Below are positions 15,652-23,230 of a DNA stretch of 55,579 bases, piece by piece. Position numbers and translations under genes: made by a program. The notes under the pieces are model-generated. The model had not been told where the DNA came from. It did not search any database and was given only the letters and a program-made list of their open reading frames with translations. The stretch is from an uncultured Oscillibacter sp. (GTDB taxonomy: Bacteria > Bacillota > Clostridia > Oscillospirales > Oscillospiraceae), in assembly GCA_910578935.1 (NCBI GenBank), contig CAJTSM010000019.1:1-55579 (forward strand). Reading direction: 5' to 3'. Each line of letters opens with the position of its first letter. The first letter of the stretch is position 1.

Positions 15652-16371
15652 ATGACGGCCAAACGAACGCCTGTTGCCCCTTTTTATGCCGTGGGGCTGC
15701 TGTGGCTGCTGGGCGGGCTGTTCCTGCCCCTGTATACGACCGCTGCGTACCTTTTGCTGGCGGCGGTGTCGGCGGCGGTGTTCCTGCTGGTGAACGGAAT
15801 CTGCCGGGGAGGGGGAGCCGTGGCCGGGTCCTCCGGGGCGGAGAAGAAGGAGGAGGCCTCCAAAAAGCCGGAGCCTGTCCCCTCCACCGGAAACCCGGAG
15901 CTGGATAAAGCCATCAAGGACGGGAAGCTGGCCCTCAGCGAGATGAAGCGGCTGGACGAAAACATCGCCGACCCCGGCGTGTCCGCTGATATCGTTCGGC
16001 TGAGCCGGGTGTCGGAGAAAATCTTCCAAGCGGTGAAGGACGACCCGGACAAGCTTCCCCAGATTCGCCAGTTCATGAACTACTATCTGCCCACTACCTT
16101 AAAGCTCCTCAACACTTATGACCGCATGAGCGGCGCGGGGGTTTCCGGGGAAAACATCGACGGGACCAAGACCAAGGTGGAGGACATGCTGAAAACCATC
16201 GTCCGGGCTTTTGAAAAGCAGCTGGACGCCCTCTACGGCTCCGATGCCCTGGATATCTCCTCCGACATCCAGGTGATGGAAACTCTGCTGGCCCGGGAGG
16301 GCCTGACGGAGCCGGAGATGAGGGCGGACGGCGTCCAGGCCGACGGCACGGACATCAAGCTGGAGCTTTGA
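15652..16371 (+). CDS. XpaC-like 5-bromo-4-chloroindolyl phosphate hydrolysis family protein
   Basis: ATG at 15652 with GGAGG upstream gives 239 residues. Two hydrophobic helices (about 10-30 and 32-50) anchor it in the membrane, followed by a charged helical cytoplasmic domain containing NPELDKAIKDGKLALSEMKR and QIRQFMNYYLPTTLKLL, the XpaC core. The family name comes from an old phosphatase-indicator phenotype and does not prove enzyme activity. XpaC genes are regularly paired with telA, as here. The role is probably in envelope or membrane stress. Confidence 0.85.
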   Translation: MTAKRTPVAPFYAVGLLWLLGGLFLPLYTTAAYLLLAAVSAAVFLLVNGICRGGGAVAGSSGAEKKEEASKKPEPVPSTGNPELDKAIKDGKLALSEMKRLDENIADPGVSADIVRLSRVSEKIFQAVKDDPDKLPQIRQFMNYYLPTTLKLLNTYDRMSGAGVSGENIDGTKTKVEDMLKTIVRAFEKQLDALYGSDALDISSDIQVMETLLAREGLTEPEMRADGVQADGTDIKLEL

Positions 16372-16387
16372 GGGAAAGGAGGGCCCC

Positions 16388-16765
16388 ATGAAAAACCTGA
16401 CGGTGAAGGCGGTGGATACGGTCCTGTACGCGGCGTGCGGCGCATTGCTCCTGTGGGCGGCGTGGGACCAGAAGACCGGTTTCTACATTCTGGCCGGCGC
16501 GTGCCTGCTGGCCCTAGCGGCCTGGGAGGGCTGGACCTGGGTCCGGGACTGCCGGGCGGGCCGGAACGAGAAGTGTGAATGGGACCCTTCCATGACCGCG
16601 GCTTTTGTGGTGGTGGCTGCGCTCCAGGTGCATAGGGCCGTCGTGGAGCCGGATGGCTTTCACACGTTTCTGGCGATCGGCTGGGTTTTGATAAGCGCGG
16701 TCTACGCTGTGAGGACCGCCCGGGCGCTCCGGGCGGCGGATAAAAAGAAGGAGGAAGCGTCATGA
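16388..16765 (+). CDS. Hypothetical membrane protein in the xpaC-telA operon
   Basis: A 125-residue protein with about four hydrophobic helices, a polar loop around residues 50-68 (DCRAGRNEKCEWDPS) and a basic/acidic end KKKEEAS. It starts 17 bp after xpaC behind an AAAGGAGG site and overlaps the next gene by 4 bp. No family recognised. Its place inside the operon suggests a partner of the XpaC/TelA membrane system. Confidence 0.75.
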   Translation: MKNLTVKAVDTVLYAACGALLLWAAWDQKTGFYILAGACLLALAAWEGWTWVRDCRAGRNEKCEWDPSMTAAFVVVAALQVHRAVVEPDGFHTFLAIGWVLISAVYAVRTARALRAADKKKEEAS

Positions 16766-16968
16766 AAAACCGAAATCCTGTGTACCTGTTTCTCTCCATT
16801 CTGGAGGGAATGCTCTCCGGGGGCTATTTCTACCTGGCCAGGAAGGAGCGGGAGCCCCTGCACCTGCTGACCGGCTGTGTGTGGCTGGCCGTCTCCATCT
16901 TCCACGGAATCCTGGGCATCCGGGAAGAGGAGCACATTCTGCTGGTGGAGGAAGACGACTATGAGTGA
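16762..16968 (+). CDS. Small membrane protein upstream of telA
   Basis: 68 residues with hydrophobic helices at about 7-25 and 34-52 and an acidic C-terminal tail (EEEHILLVEEDDYE). Start overlaps the previous stop as ATGA and its stop overlaps the telA start by 8 bp, so three genes are tightly coupled. Not recognised as a named family. Confidence 0.72.
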   Translation: MKNRNPVYLFLSILEGMLSGGYFYLARKEREPLHLLTGCVWLAVSIFHGILGIREEEHILLVEEDDYE

Positions 16969-18145
16969 TAATCAGATTCCTGAGCTGACCCTGGACCCCT
17001 CCGCCGCTGCGGCCCAGGAGCTGGCCTCCATCCCCGCGCCGGAGCTGACCCTGGACCCCGCCGCTACTCCCGCCGCCCCGGAGCCGGAAAAGCCGGAGGT
17101 CAAACCGGTGGAGCTGGACGACTCCATGCTCTCCGAGGCGGAGAAGAAGGCCGTGGAGGACTTCTCCAAGAAGATCGACGTGATGGACTCCAACCTGATC
17201 CTCCAATACGGCGCGGCGGCTCAGAAGAACGTGGCGGGCTTTTCCGAGAGCGCCCTGGCCTCCGTCCGCACCAAAGATTTGGGCGAAGTGGGCAAGTCCC
17301 TCTCCGAACTGGTGGTGGAGCTGAAAGGCTTCGGCGAAGAGGAGGAAAAGAAGGGCCTCTTCAGCAAGTTCAAAAAGGCCGGGAATAAACTGGAGGTCAT
17401 GAAGGCTCAGTACTCCAAGGTGGAGAGCAACGTGGACAAGATCGTCCGGGAGCTGGAGCAGCATCAGGTCACCCTGATGAAGGACGTGGCCATGTTCGAC
17501 CAGATGTATGAGCTGAACCTCAAGTACTATAAAGAGCTGACCATGTATATCCTGGCGGGGAAGAAGAAGCTCCAGGAGGTCCGGACCCATGAGATCCCCG
17601 CTCTCCGGGCCAAGGCGGAGCAAACCGGCGCCCAGGAAGACGCCCAGCGGTACAACGACTTGGTGCAGATGTGCGAGCGGTTTGAAAAGAAGCTCCACGA
17701 CCTGGAGCTCACCCGGATGATTTCCATTCAGATGGGCCCCCAGACCCGGCTGCTCCAGAACAACGACACTTTAATGGTGGAGAAGATTCAATCCTCCCTG
17801 GTGAACACCATCCCCCTGTGGAAGAGCCAAATGGTGCTGGCCCTGGGGATGGAGCACGGCCGTCAGGCCACCGCCGCCCAAAGCGCGGTGACGGAGATGA
17901 CCAACGAGCTTTTGAAAAAGAACGCCGACATGCTGAAAATGGGTACGATCCAGACCGCCAAGGAGGCGGAGCGCAGCGTGGTGAGCATTGAGACGCTCCA
18001 GCATACGAACCAGCAGCTGATTTCCACCCTGGACGAGGTGCTGAACATCCAGCGGGAGGGCGCTCAGAAGCGGAAGGAAGCGGAAGTGGAATTGGGCCGC
18101 ATCGAAGGCGAGCTCCGGGCCAAGCTGATGGAGCTGCACAAGTGA
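16961..18145 (+). CDS. telA: Toxic anion resistance protein TelA
   Basis: ATG at 16961, within the end of the preceding gene, gives 394 residues. After an Ala/Pro/Glu-rich N-terminus holding two copies of PELTLDP, the rest is long helical sequence typical of TelA: LILQYGAAAQKNVAGFSE, LVVELKGFGEEEEKKG, HQVTLMKDVAMFDQMYELNL and a C-terminal region with NTIPLWKSQMVLALG. TelA homologues are linked to tellurite, nisin and envelope-drug tolerance; mechanism is unclear and the protein is cytoplasmic or membrane-associated. It probably works with the XpaC protein of the same operon. Confidence 0.92.
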   Translation: MSDNQIPELTLDPSAAAAQELASIPAPELTLDPAATPAAPEPEKPEVKPVELDDSMLSEAEKKAVEDFSKKIDVMDSNLILQYGAAAQKNVAGFSESALASVRTKDLGEVGKSLSELVVELKGFGEEEEKKGLFSKFKKAGNKLEVMKAQYSKVESNVDKIVRELEQHQVTLMKDVAMFDQMYELNLKYYKELTMYILAGKKKLQEVRTHEIPALRAKAEQTGAQEDAQRYNDLVQMCERFEKKLHDLELTRMISIQMGPQTRLLQNNDTLMVEKIQSSLVNTIPLWKSQMVLALGMEHGRQATAAQSAVTEMTNELLKKNADMLKMGTIQTAKEAERSVVSIETLQHTNQQLISTLDEVLNIQREGAQKRKEAEVELGRIEGELRAKLMELHK

Positions 18146-18146
18146 A

Positions 18147-18395
18147 TCACCGGAGCTCCCGGGCGATGGAGAAGGCGGCCAGGAACATGGCCTTCAGCTC
18201 CAGGGAACGGCTGTCCTCCCAGGCCTGCTGATAGCGCTCCAGGGAGGCCGTGTGCTCCCCGGAGAGGCCCTCCTTCAGGGCGGCCAGGTGCTTGGTTTCC
18301 AGGGATTTCGAGAGGTCGTAAGCCACGTGGTCCAGATAGCGGGGAAGCCGCTCCGTGCAGGTGAAGTCCATCAATAGCTGCATGAGGCTGGTCAT
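18147..18395 (-). CDS. Small hypothetical helical protein (DUF6809-like?)
   Basis: ATG at 18395 with AGGAGG 8 nt upstream gives 82 residues; a longer frame to 18473 runs through the operator region. The product begins MTSLMQLLMDF and is a helical protein with conserved-looking ends (LELKAMFLAAFSIARELR). It loosely resembles DUF6809 proteins, but that is uncertain. It is divergent from the XRE regulator gene and shares an intergenic region with paired operators, so it may be the regulator's target. It converges on telA with only 1 bp between them. Confidence 0.68.
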   Translation of the reverse strand: MTSLMQLLMDFTCTERLPRYLDHVAYDLSKSLETKHLAALKEGLSGEHTASLERYQQAWEDSRSLELKAMFLAAFSIARELR

Positions 18396-18412
18396 GGGAG
18401 ATTCCTCCTTAT

Positions 18413-18452
18413 ATACGTGATAAACGTATGATAACACACGTTGGTTACGTGT
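18413..18452. promoter_or_regulatory. Two tandem operator-like inverted repeats
   Basis: ATACGT-GATAA-ACGTAT (18413-18429) and ACACGT-TGGTT-ACGTGT (18436-18452) share the same 6-5-6 design and a RYACGT-type half-site. Their centres are 23 bp apart, about two helical turns. They fill the gap between the divergent small-protein and XRE genes, where the XRE regulator would be expected to bind. Confidence 0.72.
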
Positions 18453-18467
18453 TTCAAGGGGTGAGCT

Positions 18468-18704
18468 ATGCAAATCTTAGCAAAGCGATTAAAGGAATTG
18501 CGGGAAAGCCGCAGAGTTTATCAAAAAGAAATGGCGGAATATTTGGGGCTTTCTCCCCGTGGTTATCAAGACTATGAGACGAACCAAAATGACCCGAAGC
18601 TGAAAACCCTAATTGCCATTGCAGACTACTACAACGTATCCATCGACTATCTGGTGGGCCGGACGGACGCGCCGGACTTCCGGGCGGTTCGGACAGAGGA
18701 ATAA
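18468..18704 (+). CDS. XRE family transcriptional regulator
   Basis: A 78-residue single-domain regulator: an N-terminal helix-turn-helix (LKELRESRRVYQKEMAEYLG, then SPRGYQDYETNQNDPKLKTL, residues about 8-50) and the common ending YYNVSIDYLVGRTD. An AAGGGG site precedes the ATG. There is no sensor domain, so it is probably a constitutive DNA-binding repressor acting on the adjacent paired repeats. It is followed by 4 bp and then the TPM-domain gene, likely in one transcript. Confidence 0.9.
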   Translation: MQILAKRLKELRESRRVYQKEMAEYLGLSPRGYQDYETNQNDPKLKTLIAIADYYNVSIDYLVGRTDAPDFRAVRTEE

Positions 18705-18708
18705 GCTT

Positions 18709-19830
18709 ATGAAATTCTTGCAGAAACGTTCCGTGGCGGCGGTGGTGATGGTTTTGGCCATCCTGGCGGGCGCTGCCCTGGGGCAGGCGAAAAAGCCGGA
18801 CGTGGAGGCCGCCCTCACCGGAGACTTTCTATACCTCATCCACAACGAGGGCGGAGTCATCACCCAGGATACCGCCGGATACATCGAGGCCATGAACGCC
18901 TCCCTCTTCGCCCAGACCGGGGCCCAGATCGCCGTGGACGTGGTGCGGACCACCGGGAGCGAGGAGATCGGGGATTACGCCGAACGGACCTTTCAAGAAC
19001 TGGGCGTGGGGTCCCGGGAGCGGAACAACGGCCTTCTTCTGGTGCTGGCCCTGGAGAACCTGTATAACGGCGCGCCGGACGGGGACTACTACTTGGCCTG
19101 GGGCAGCGGGTTCAGCGCCGGCCAGCAGACAAACCTGGAGGACATCCTCTACAGCACGCTGGAGGACTACTTTGCCGCCGGACGTTACGACGACGGCGTC
19201 CGGTATACCTTCCGCAGCCTGACGGATTATCTGGAGAGCGTTTATCATGTCAGTGTCACCACAGCCCCGCCGTCCCCTGCTGCGATGGGCAATTACCAAA
19301 CGATCTCCGGCAGCTATCGGTCCACCGGCGCGGCGGTAGCGGTTGGCGGCATAGTTGCCGGGCTGGTGATGCTGGTGGTCCTCCTGTTCATGTTCTGGGT
19401 GCTGCTGGACGGGATGCGCTACCGAAGTTACCGGCGGCGGTACTACGGCCCCACGGTCACCGGCATTCCAAGGCCTGTGTACTACCCTGTGTTCTGGGGC
19501 CGTCCCCGGCGGCCCAGGCGGCCTCCGCCGCCTCCCCCGCCCCGGCGGCCGGGCGGTCCCGGCGGCTTTGGAGGAGGCTCTTTCGGCGGCGGTACAGGGC
19601 GGGGGCCCCGTCCCGGCGGGCCGGGCCCCGGCAGCTTCGGCGGGGGCTTTGGCGGCTTTGGCGGCGGGTCTTTCGGCGGCGGCGCAGGCCGGGGCGGGCG
19701 TCCCGGCGGCTTTGGCGGCGCGGGAAGAGGCGGTTTCAGCGGCGGACGTTCCGGCGGCTTCGGCGGCGGCTCCTTTGGAGGAGGCGCGGGCCGGGGCGGC
19801 GGAATGCGCGGCGGCGGAGGCCGCAGATAA
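18709..19830 (+). CDS. TPM-domain (YgcG-like) membrane protein with Gly-rich tail
   Basis: ATG at 18709 gives 373 residues. A signal-like hydrophobic N-terminus (residues 9-25) leads into an extracytoplasmic TPM domain (about 45-180) with VDVVRTTGSEEIGDYAERTF and NNGLLLVLAL. A transmembrane helix follows near 205-230, then a basic/Tyr-rich linker, a run of prolines, and a tail from about 285 made almost only of Gly, Phe, Ser, Arg and Pro (repeats such as GGFGGGSFGGGAGRGG). TPM proteins include thylakoid photosystem-repair factors and bacterial YgcG; bacterial function is open. Gly-rich tails are frequent in the family, but this one is unusually long. Confidence 0.85.
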   Translation: MKFLQKRSVAAVVMVLAILAGAALGQAKKPDVEAALTGDFLYLIHNEGGVITQDTAGYIEAMNASLFAQTGAQIAVDVVRTTGSEEIGDYAERTFQELGVGSRERNNGLLLVLALENLYNGAPDGDYYLAWGSGFSAGQQTNLEDILYSTLEDYFAAGRYDDGVRYTFRSLTDYLESVYHVSVTTAPPSPAAMGNYQTISGSYRSTGAAVAVGGIVAGLVMLVVLLFMFWVLLDGMRYRSYRRRYYGPTVTGIPRPVYYPVFWGRPRRPRRPPPPPPPRRPGGPGGFGGGSFGGGTGRGPRPGGPGPGSFGGGFGGFGGGSFGGGAGRGGRPGGFGGAGRGGFSGGRSGGFGGGSFGGGAGRGGGMRGGGGRR

Positions 19831-19840
19831 GCAAAGACAA

Positions 19841-19868
19841 GGCCCCCGGCGAAGCTACGCCGGGGGCC
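19841..19868 (+). terminator. Hairpin after the TPM gene
   Basis: Very stable stem GGCCCCCGGCG / CGCCGGGGGCC with a short loop but only a weak T-rich tail (GTTCTGATGTTC). Probably a terminator. The remaining sequence to 20031 holds no gene that I can support. Confidence 0.6.
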
Positions 19869-20031
19869 GTTCTGATGTTCACAACCGTTCGGGCTGCGTT
19901 GCCGCGGCTGCGGAGCGGCTGACTGCCGGACCGCAGAGCGCGTGGAAGCTCCTTTTGCCGGCATTTTGCATTTCGAGGCAGGGCCTCTGGGTGTCAAAGC
20001 CGCGAAAAGGCCCCGCAATTCTCGGGAAAAA

Positions 20032-20898
20032 TTAGTCCAAGACTTGCACCGCCGCGCCCAGAACGCCGTCGCCGATGTAGACGCTGAGTGTGCCGTCGAT
20101 TTCGCCGTCCCAAATGTGGTCATAATGGGGCAGAGCGGCGGTGAGCTTCTGCCGGACAATCTCCATCTCGGCGGGAGCACCCCCGTTGGCGACGGCCAGA
20201 TTGTATTTTTTGTGCCCGCCGCAACGGTCCACGGTCATGGCCACCAGTTTGTCAATGACCTGGTTCCGGCCCCGGACCTTGGCGATGGACTGGAGCTGCC
20301 CGTCGGGGGCGAAGGTGATGATGGGCTTGATTTGCAGCAGGGTTCCCGCCGTGGCGGTGACCTTGCCGATGCGTCCGCCCTTCATCAGGTACTCCAGGGT
20401 GTCCACGGAAAAGAAGGGAAAGGTACTGGCGATCAGCTGGGGAGCCCGGCGTTCCACCAGGGTATCCCAGTCCATGCCGTTTCGGATATCCTCCGCCAGC
20501 TGGAGCACGGTCAACCCCTGTCCCAGGGAGCCGCTGACGGAATCGAAGACCCGGATGGGGAAGGCGTCTCCGCTCTCCTCCGCAATGAGGCGGAGGAGAT
20601 TGTAGGTGCCGGAGAGGCCGCTGGAGAGCATGACGGCAATCACGCCGTCATAGCCCGCGTCCCGGATCTCCTCCAGCACGGCCCCCGCGCTCTCGGCGGA
20701 GGGCAGGGAGGTCTGGGGCAGTTCTCCGGCTTTGAGGCGGCGGTAGATGTCGGCGCTGTGGATATTCACGCCGTCGGAATACTCCCCGTCGGCACAGAGA
20801 ATGCGCAGAGGGACGATGTAAATGTGATTCTCCGCCGCCAGACGGGGGGACAGGTCCGCGCAGGAATCCGTCAGCAGCGCGATCTTTTGAGGGGCCAC
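20032..20898 (-). CDS. DegV family fatty-acid-binding protein
   Basis: A GTG start at 20898 behind AAGGAG gives 288 residues. The N-terminal KIALLTDSCADLSP, the SLPSAESAGAVLEEI segment, AVMLSSGLSGTYN near 90-102, and FDSVSGSLGQGL near 118-129 are DegV signatures. DegV/FakB proteins bind a fatty acid for phosphorylation by FakA kinase so that host or free fatty acids can enter phospholipids. No fakA-like gene is in the window, so the role is by family only. The gene is divergent from recJ. Confidence 0.93.
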   Translation of the reverse strand: MAPQKIALLTDSCADLSPRLAAENHIYIVPLRILCADGEYSDGVNIHSADIYRRLKAGELPQTSLPSAESAGAVLEEIRDAGYDGVIAVMLSSGLSGTYNLLRLIAEESGDAFPIRVFDSVSGSLGQGLTVLQLAEDIRNGMDWDTLVERRAPQLIASTFPFFSVDTLEYLMKGGRIGKVTATAGTLLQIKPIITFAPDGQLQSIAKVRGRNQVIDKLVAMTVDRCGGHKKYNLAVANGGAPAEMEIVRQKLTAALPHYDHIWDGEIDGTLSVYIGDGVLGAAVQVLD

Positions 20899-20982
20899 GT
20901 GTTCCCAACTCCTTTTTCAGACAGGGCCTGTCCCTTCCTGGGGGAAGGCGGGCCGCTGCGTTTGCTAAAGCGTATTGTGACC

Positions 20983-21011
20983 ATTATCCCACAAACGGGC
21001 AAAAACTGCAA
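20983..21011 (-). promoter_or_regulatory. degV promoter
   Basis: Minus-strand TTGCAG (21006-21011), 17-bp spacer and GATAAT (20983-20988). A weaker match than others in the window. Confidence 0.5.
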
Positions 21012-21071
21012 GAGCAATTTGAAGACTTTTCCTGCGGGGGGAAAAATATAGGGAAATCCAGAGAATTTCCC

Positions 21072-21100
21072 TTTACCTCCCAGGAGTTTTCTGCTACAAT
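21072..21100 (+). promoter_or_regulatory. recJ-relA operon promoter
   Basis: TTTACC (21072-21077), 17-bp spacer, TACAAT (21095-21100), about 50 bp before the recJ ATG. Confidence 0.6.
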
Positions 21101-21150
21101 ATACAAGTTACATTCTGCCCGAACACCGGAGGGGAAAGGGGGGCGCTTTC

Positions 21151-23229
21151 ATGAAATATCAAAAGTGGAACATCGGCGCCCCCAGGGAGGAGGACGTGGC
21201 TCTTCTGCGGGAGGCCGGTTATCCCTACCTGATGGCCCTGGTGCTGGCGGCACGGGGCATCGCCTCTCCGGAGACGGCGGCGGAGTTTTTGGACCGGGAC
21301 CGGAAGCTGACGCTGTCGCCCATGCTTATGCGGGATATGGACAAAGCGGTGGCCCGGATTCAAAAGGCCGTCGCCGGAGGGGAGATCATCGCGGTCTTCG
21401 GGGACTACGATGTGGACGGCATCACCTCCACGGTGCTGCTGATGGATTACCTGAAAAGCTGCGGGGCCAAGTGCCTGCGCTATATTCCCCGGCGGATTGA
21501 GGACGGCTACGGTCTGTCCCGGCCCGCCATTCAGAACCTCCGGGATCAGGGGGCCACGCTGATGATCACCGTGGACTGCGGCATCACCGGAAATGAAGAA
21601 GTGGATTTTGCCAATTCCCTGGGGATGGACGTGGTGGTAACGGACCATCATGAGTGCAAGGAAGAGCTACCCCGGGCCGTGGCGGTGGTAGATCCCCACC
21701 GGCCCGACTGCCCCTATCCGTTTAAGTTTTTGGCGGGCTGCGGCGTGGCGCTGAAGCTGGTGCTGGCCCTGGGGGGCGAGAACCGGGAGGACGCTCTCTT
21801 TGCCCGGTACTGCACCTTGGCCGCCATTGGCACCGTGGCCGATGTGATGCGGATGGAAGGGGAAAACCGGGCCATTGTTTCCTGCGGTTTGGAAGCCTTG
21901 TCCCACACGGACTTCGTAGGGGTGCACGCGCTTTTGCGGGAGGCGGGGCTGGAGGGTAAGCCCGTCACCTCCATTCAAATCGGCTTTGTCCTCTCCCCGC
22001 GGATCAACGCCGCGGGGCGCATGGGGGCGGCAGACCTGGCGGCGGATCTGCTGGAAACCAGCGATCCCGCCCGGGCGGAGGAGCTGGCCCGGGAACTTTG
22101 TGAGTTGAACCGGGAACGCCAGTCGGTGGAGCAGACCATCTGCGCCGACGCGATGGAGCAGATCAACCGACTCCGCCAGGAGGAGAGGAGCGCCCTGGTT
22201 CTCTCCAGCGAGGAATGGCATCAGGGGGTGGTGGGAATTGTGGCTTCCCGCCTCAGCGAGAAATACTCCTGCCCCAGCTTCATGATCCATCTGAAAGACG
22301 GCACGGGCCGGGGGTCCTGCCGGTCTTATGGGGGTTTTAACCTCTTTGCCGCCCTGGAATCCTGCGCGGATCTGCTGGACGGTTTCGGAGGACACGAGCT
22401 GGCCGCCGGATTTACCATTCCCGAAGAGAACATCCCGGCCTTTCGGACGCGAATGAACCGGTATGTCCGCTCCGCCACCGGCGGGGAGCCGCCGGTAAGC
22501 TCTCTGGAGGTGGACGCGGCGGTGGCCTCTCCCAATGAGCTGACCCTGGAACAGGCGGAGCAGCTGGAGCTGCTGGAGCCCTATGGCGCGGGAAATCCCC
22601 GGCCGGTTTTCGCCCTTTTGGGGGCCACGGCGGAGGCCGTGCAGCCCGTGGGGCAGGGAAAACATTTAAAACTCCGGCTGAGCAAGGGCGTCAGCCGGTT
22701 CGACGCCATTTTCTTCTCCGTCACCGCGGAGGAATGCGGCGTAGTCCCCGGCAACCGGGTGGACGCCGCCTTTTATCTCCAGGCCAACACGTTTCGGGGA
22801 AATACAACCTTGCAATTGCAGCTGGTGGATGTCCGGCCCTCTCTGCTTCCCAGCCGGAACGAGGCGGAGTCTCTGGATTTGGTCCGCCGCTTAGTGGAAG
22901 GGGCGCCGCTCTCCGCCCAGGAGTCCCTCCGGCTCCGGGCTTCCCGGAGCCAGTACGCCGCGTGCTGGGTGGCTCTGGAGAAGCGGCTCCGCCAGGGGAA
23001 AGCAGAAGAAGACAAACTGCCCTATCTCCGTGCCCTGGCCGCCCGGATGGGGGGGAGCGAAGGTTTTCTCCGGGCCGCCTTGGCTCTGGAGGTGTTTCGG
23101 GAACGGGGGTTAATCGCTTTGTCCCGGCAGGGGGACCGGATGACTCTGAGCTTGATTCCCCTGCAAGGGAAGGTGGATTTAAACGCCTGCCCCTATCTTC
23201 TCCGCCTACAGGAAAAGGAGGCGACTTGA
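21151..23229 (+). CDS. recJ: Single-stranded-DNA-specific exonuclease RecJ
   Basis: A 692-residue 5'-3' exonuclease of the DHH superfamily acting in recombination and repair. The motif FGDYDVDGITST is at 83-94, DCGIT near 142-146, and DHH at 165-167; GGH of the DHHA1 domain is near 413. An OB-like C-terminal domain and an extra helical segment (about 570-692) follow, as in longer Clostridia RecJ proteins. A strong GGAGGGGAAAGGGG site precedes the ATG. It is followed one base later by relA, the usual Clostridia order. Confidence 0.95.
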   Translation: MKYQKWNIGAPREEDVALLREAGYPYLMALVLAARGIASPETAAEFLDRDRKLTLSPMLMRDMDKAVARIQKAVAGGEIIAVFGDYDVDGITSTVLLMDYLKSCGAKCLRYIPRRIEDGYGLSRPAIQNLRDQGATLMITVDCGITGNEEVDFANSLGMDVVVTDHHECKEELPRAVAVVDPHRPDCPYPFKFLAGCGVALKLVLALGGENREDALFARYCTLAAIGTVADVMRMEGENRAIVSCGLEALSHTDFVGVHALLREAGLEGKPVTSIQIGFVLSPRINAAGRMGAADLAADLLETSDPARAEELARELCELNRERQSVEQTICADAMEQINRLRQEERSALVLSSEEWHQGVVGIVASRLSEKYSCPSFMIHLKDGTGRGSCRSYGGFNLFAALESCADLLDGFGGHELAAGFTIPEENIPAFRTRMNRYVRSATGGEPPVSSLEVDAAVASPNELTLEQAEQLELLEPYGAGNPRPVFALLGATAEAVQPVGQGKHLKLRLSKGVSRFDAIFFSVTAEECGVVPGNRVDAAFYLQANTFRGNTTLQLQLVDVRPSLLPSRNEAESLDLVRRLVEGAPLSAQESLRLRASRSQYAACWVALEKRLRQGKAEEDKLPYLRALAARMGGSEGFLRAALALEVFRERGLIALSRQGDRMTLSLIPLQGKVDLNACPYLLRLQEKEAT

Positions 23230-23230
23230 G

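Noticed and set aside
19560..19830. Gly-rich repeats as a CRISPR or tandem-repeat array
   Set aside because: The repeats are in-frame codons of the TPM protein tail, irregular in length and without spacers.
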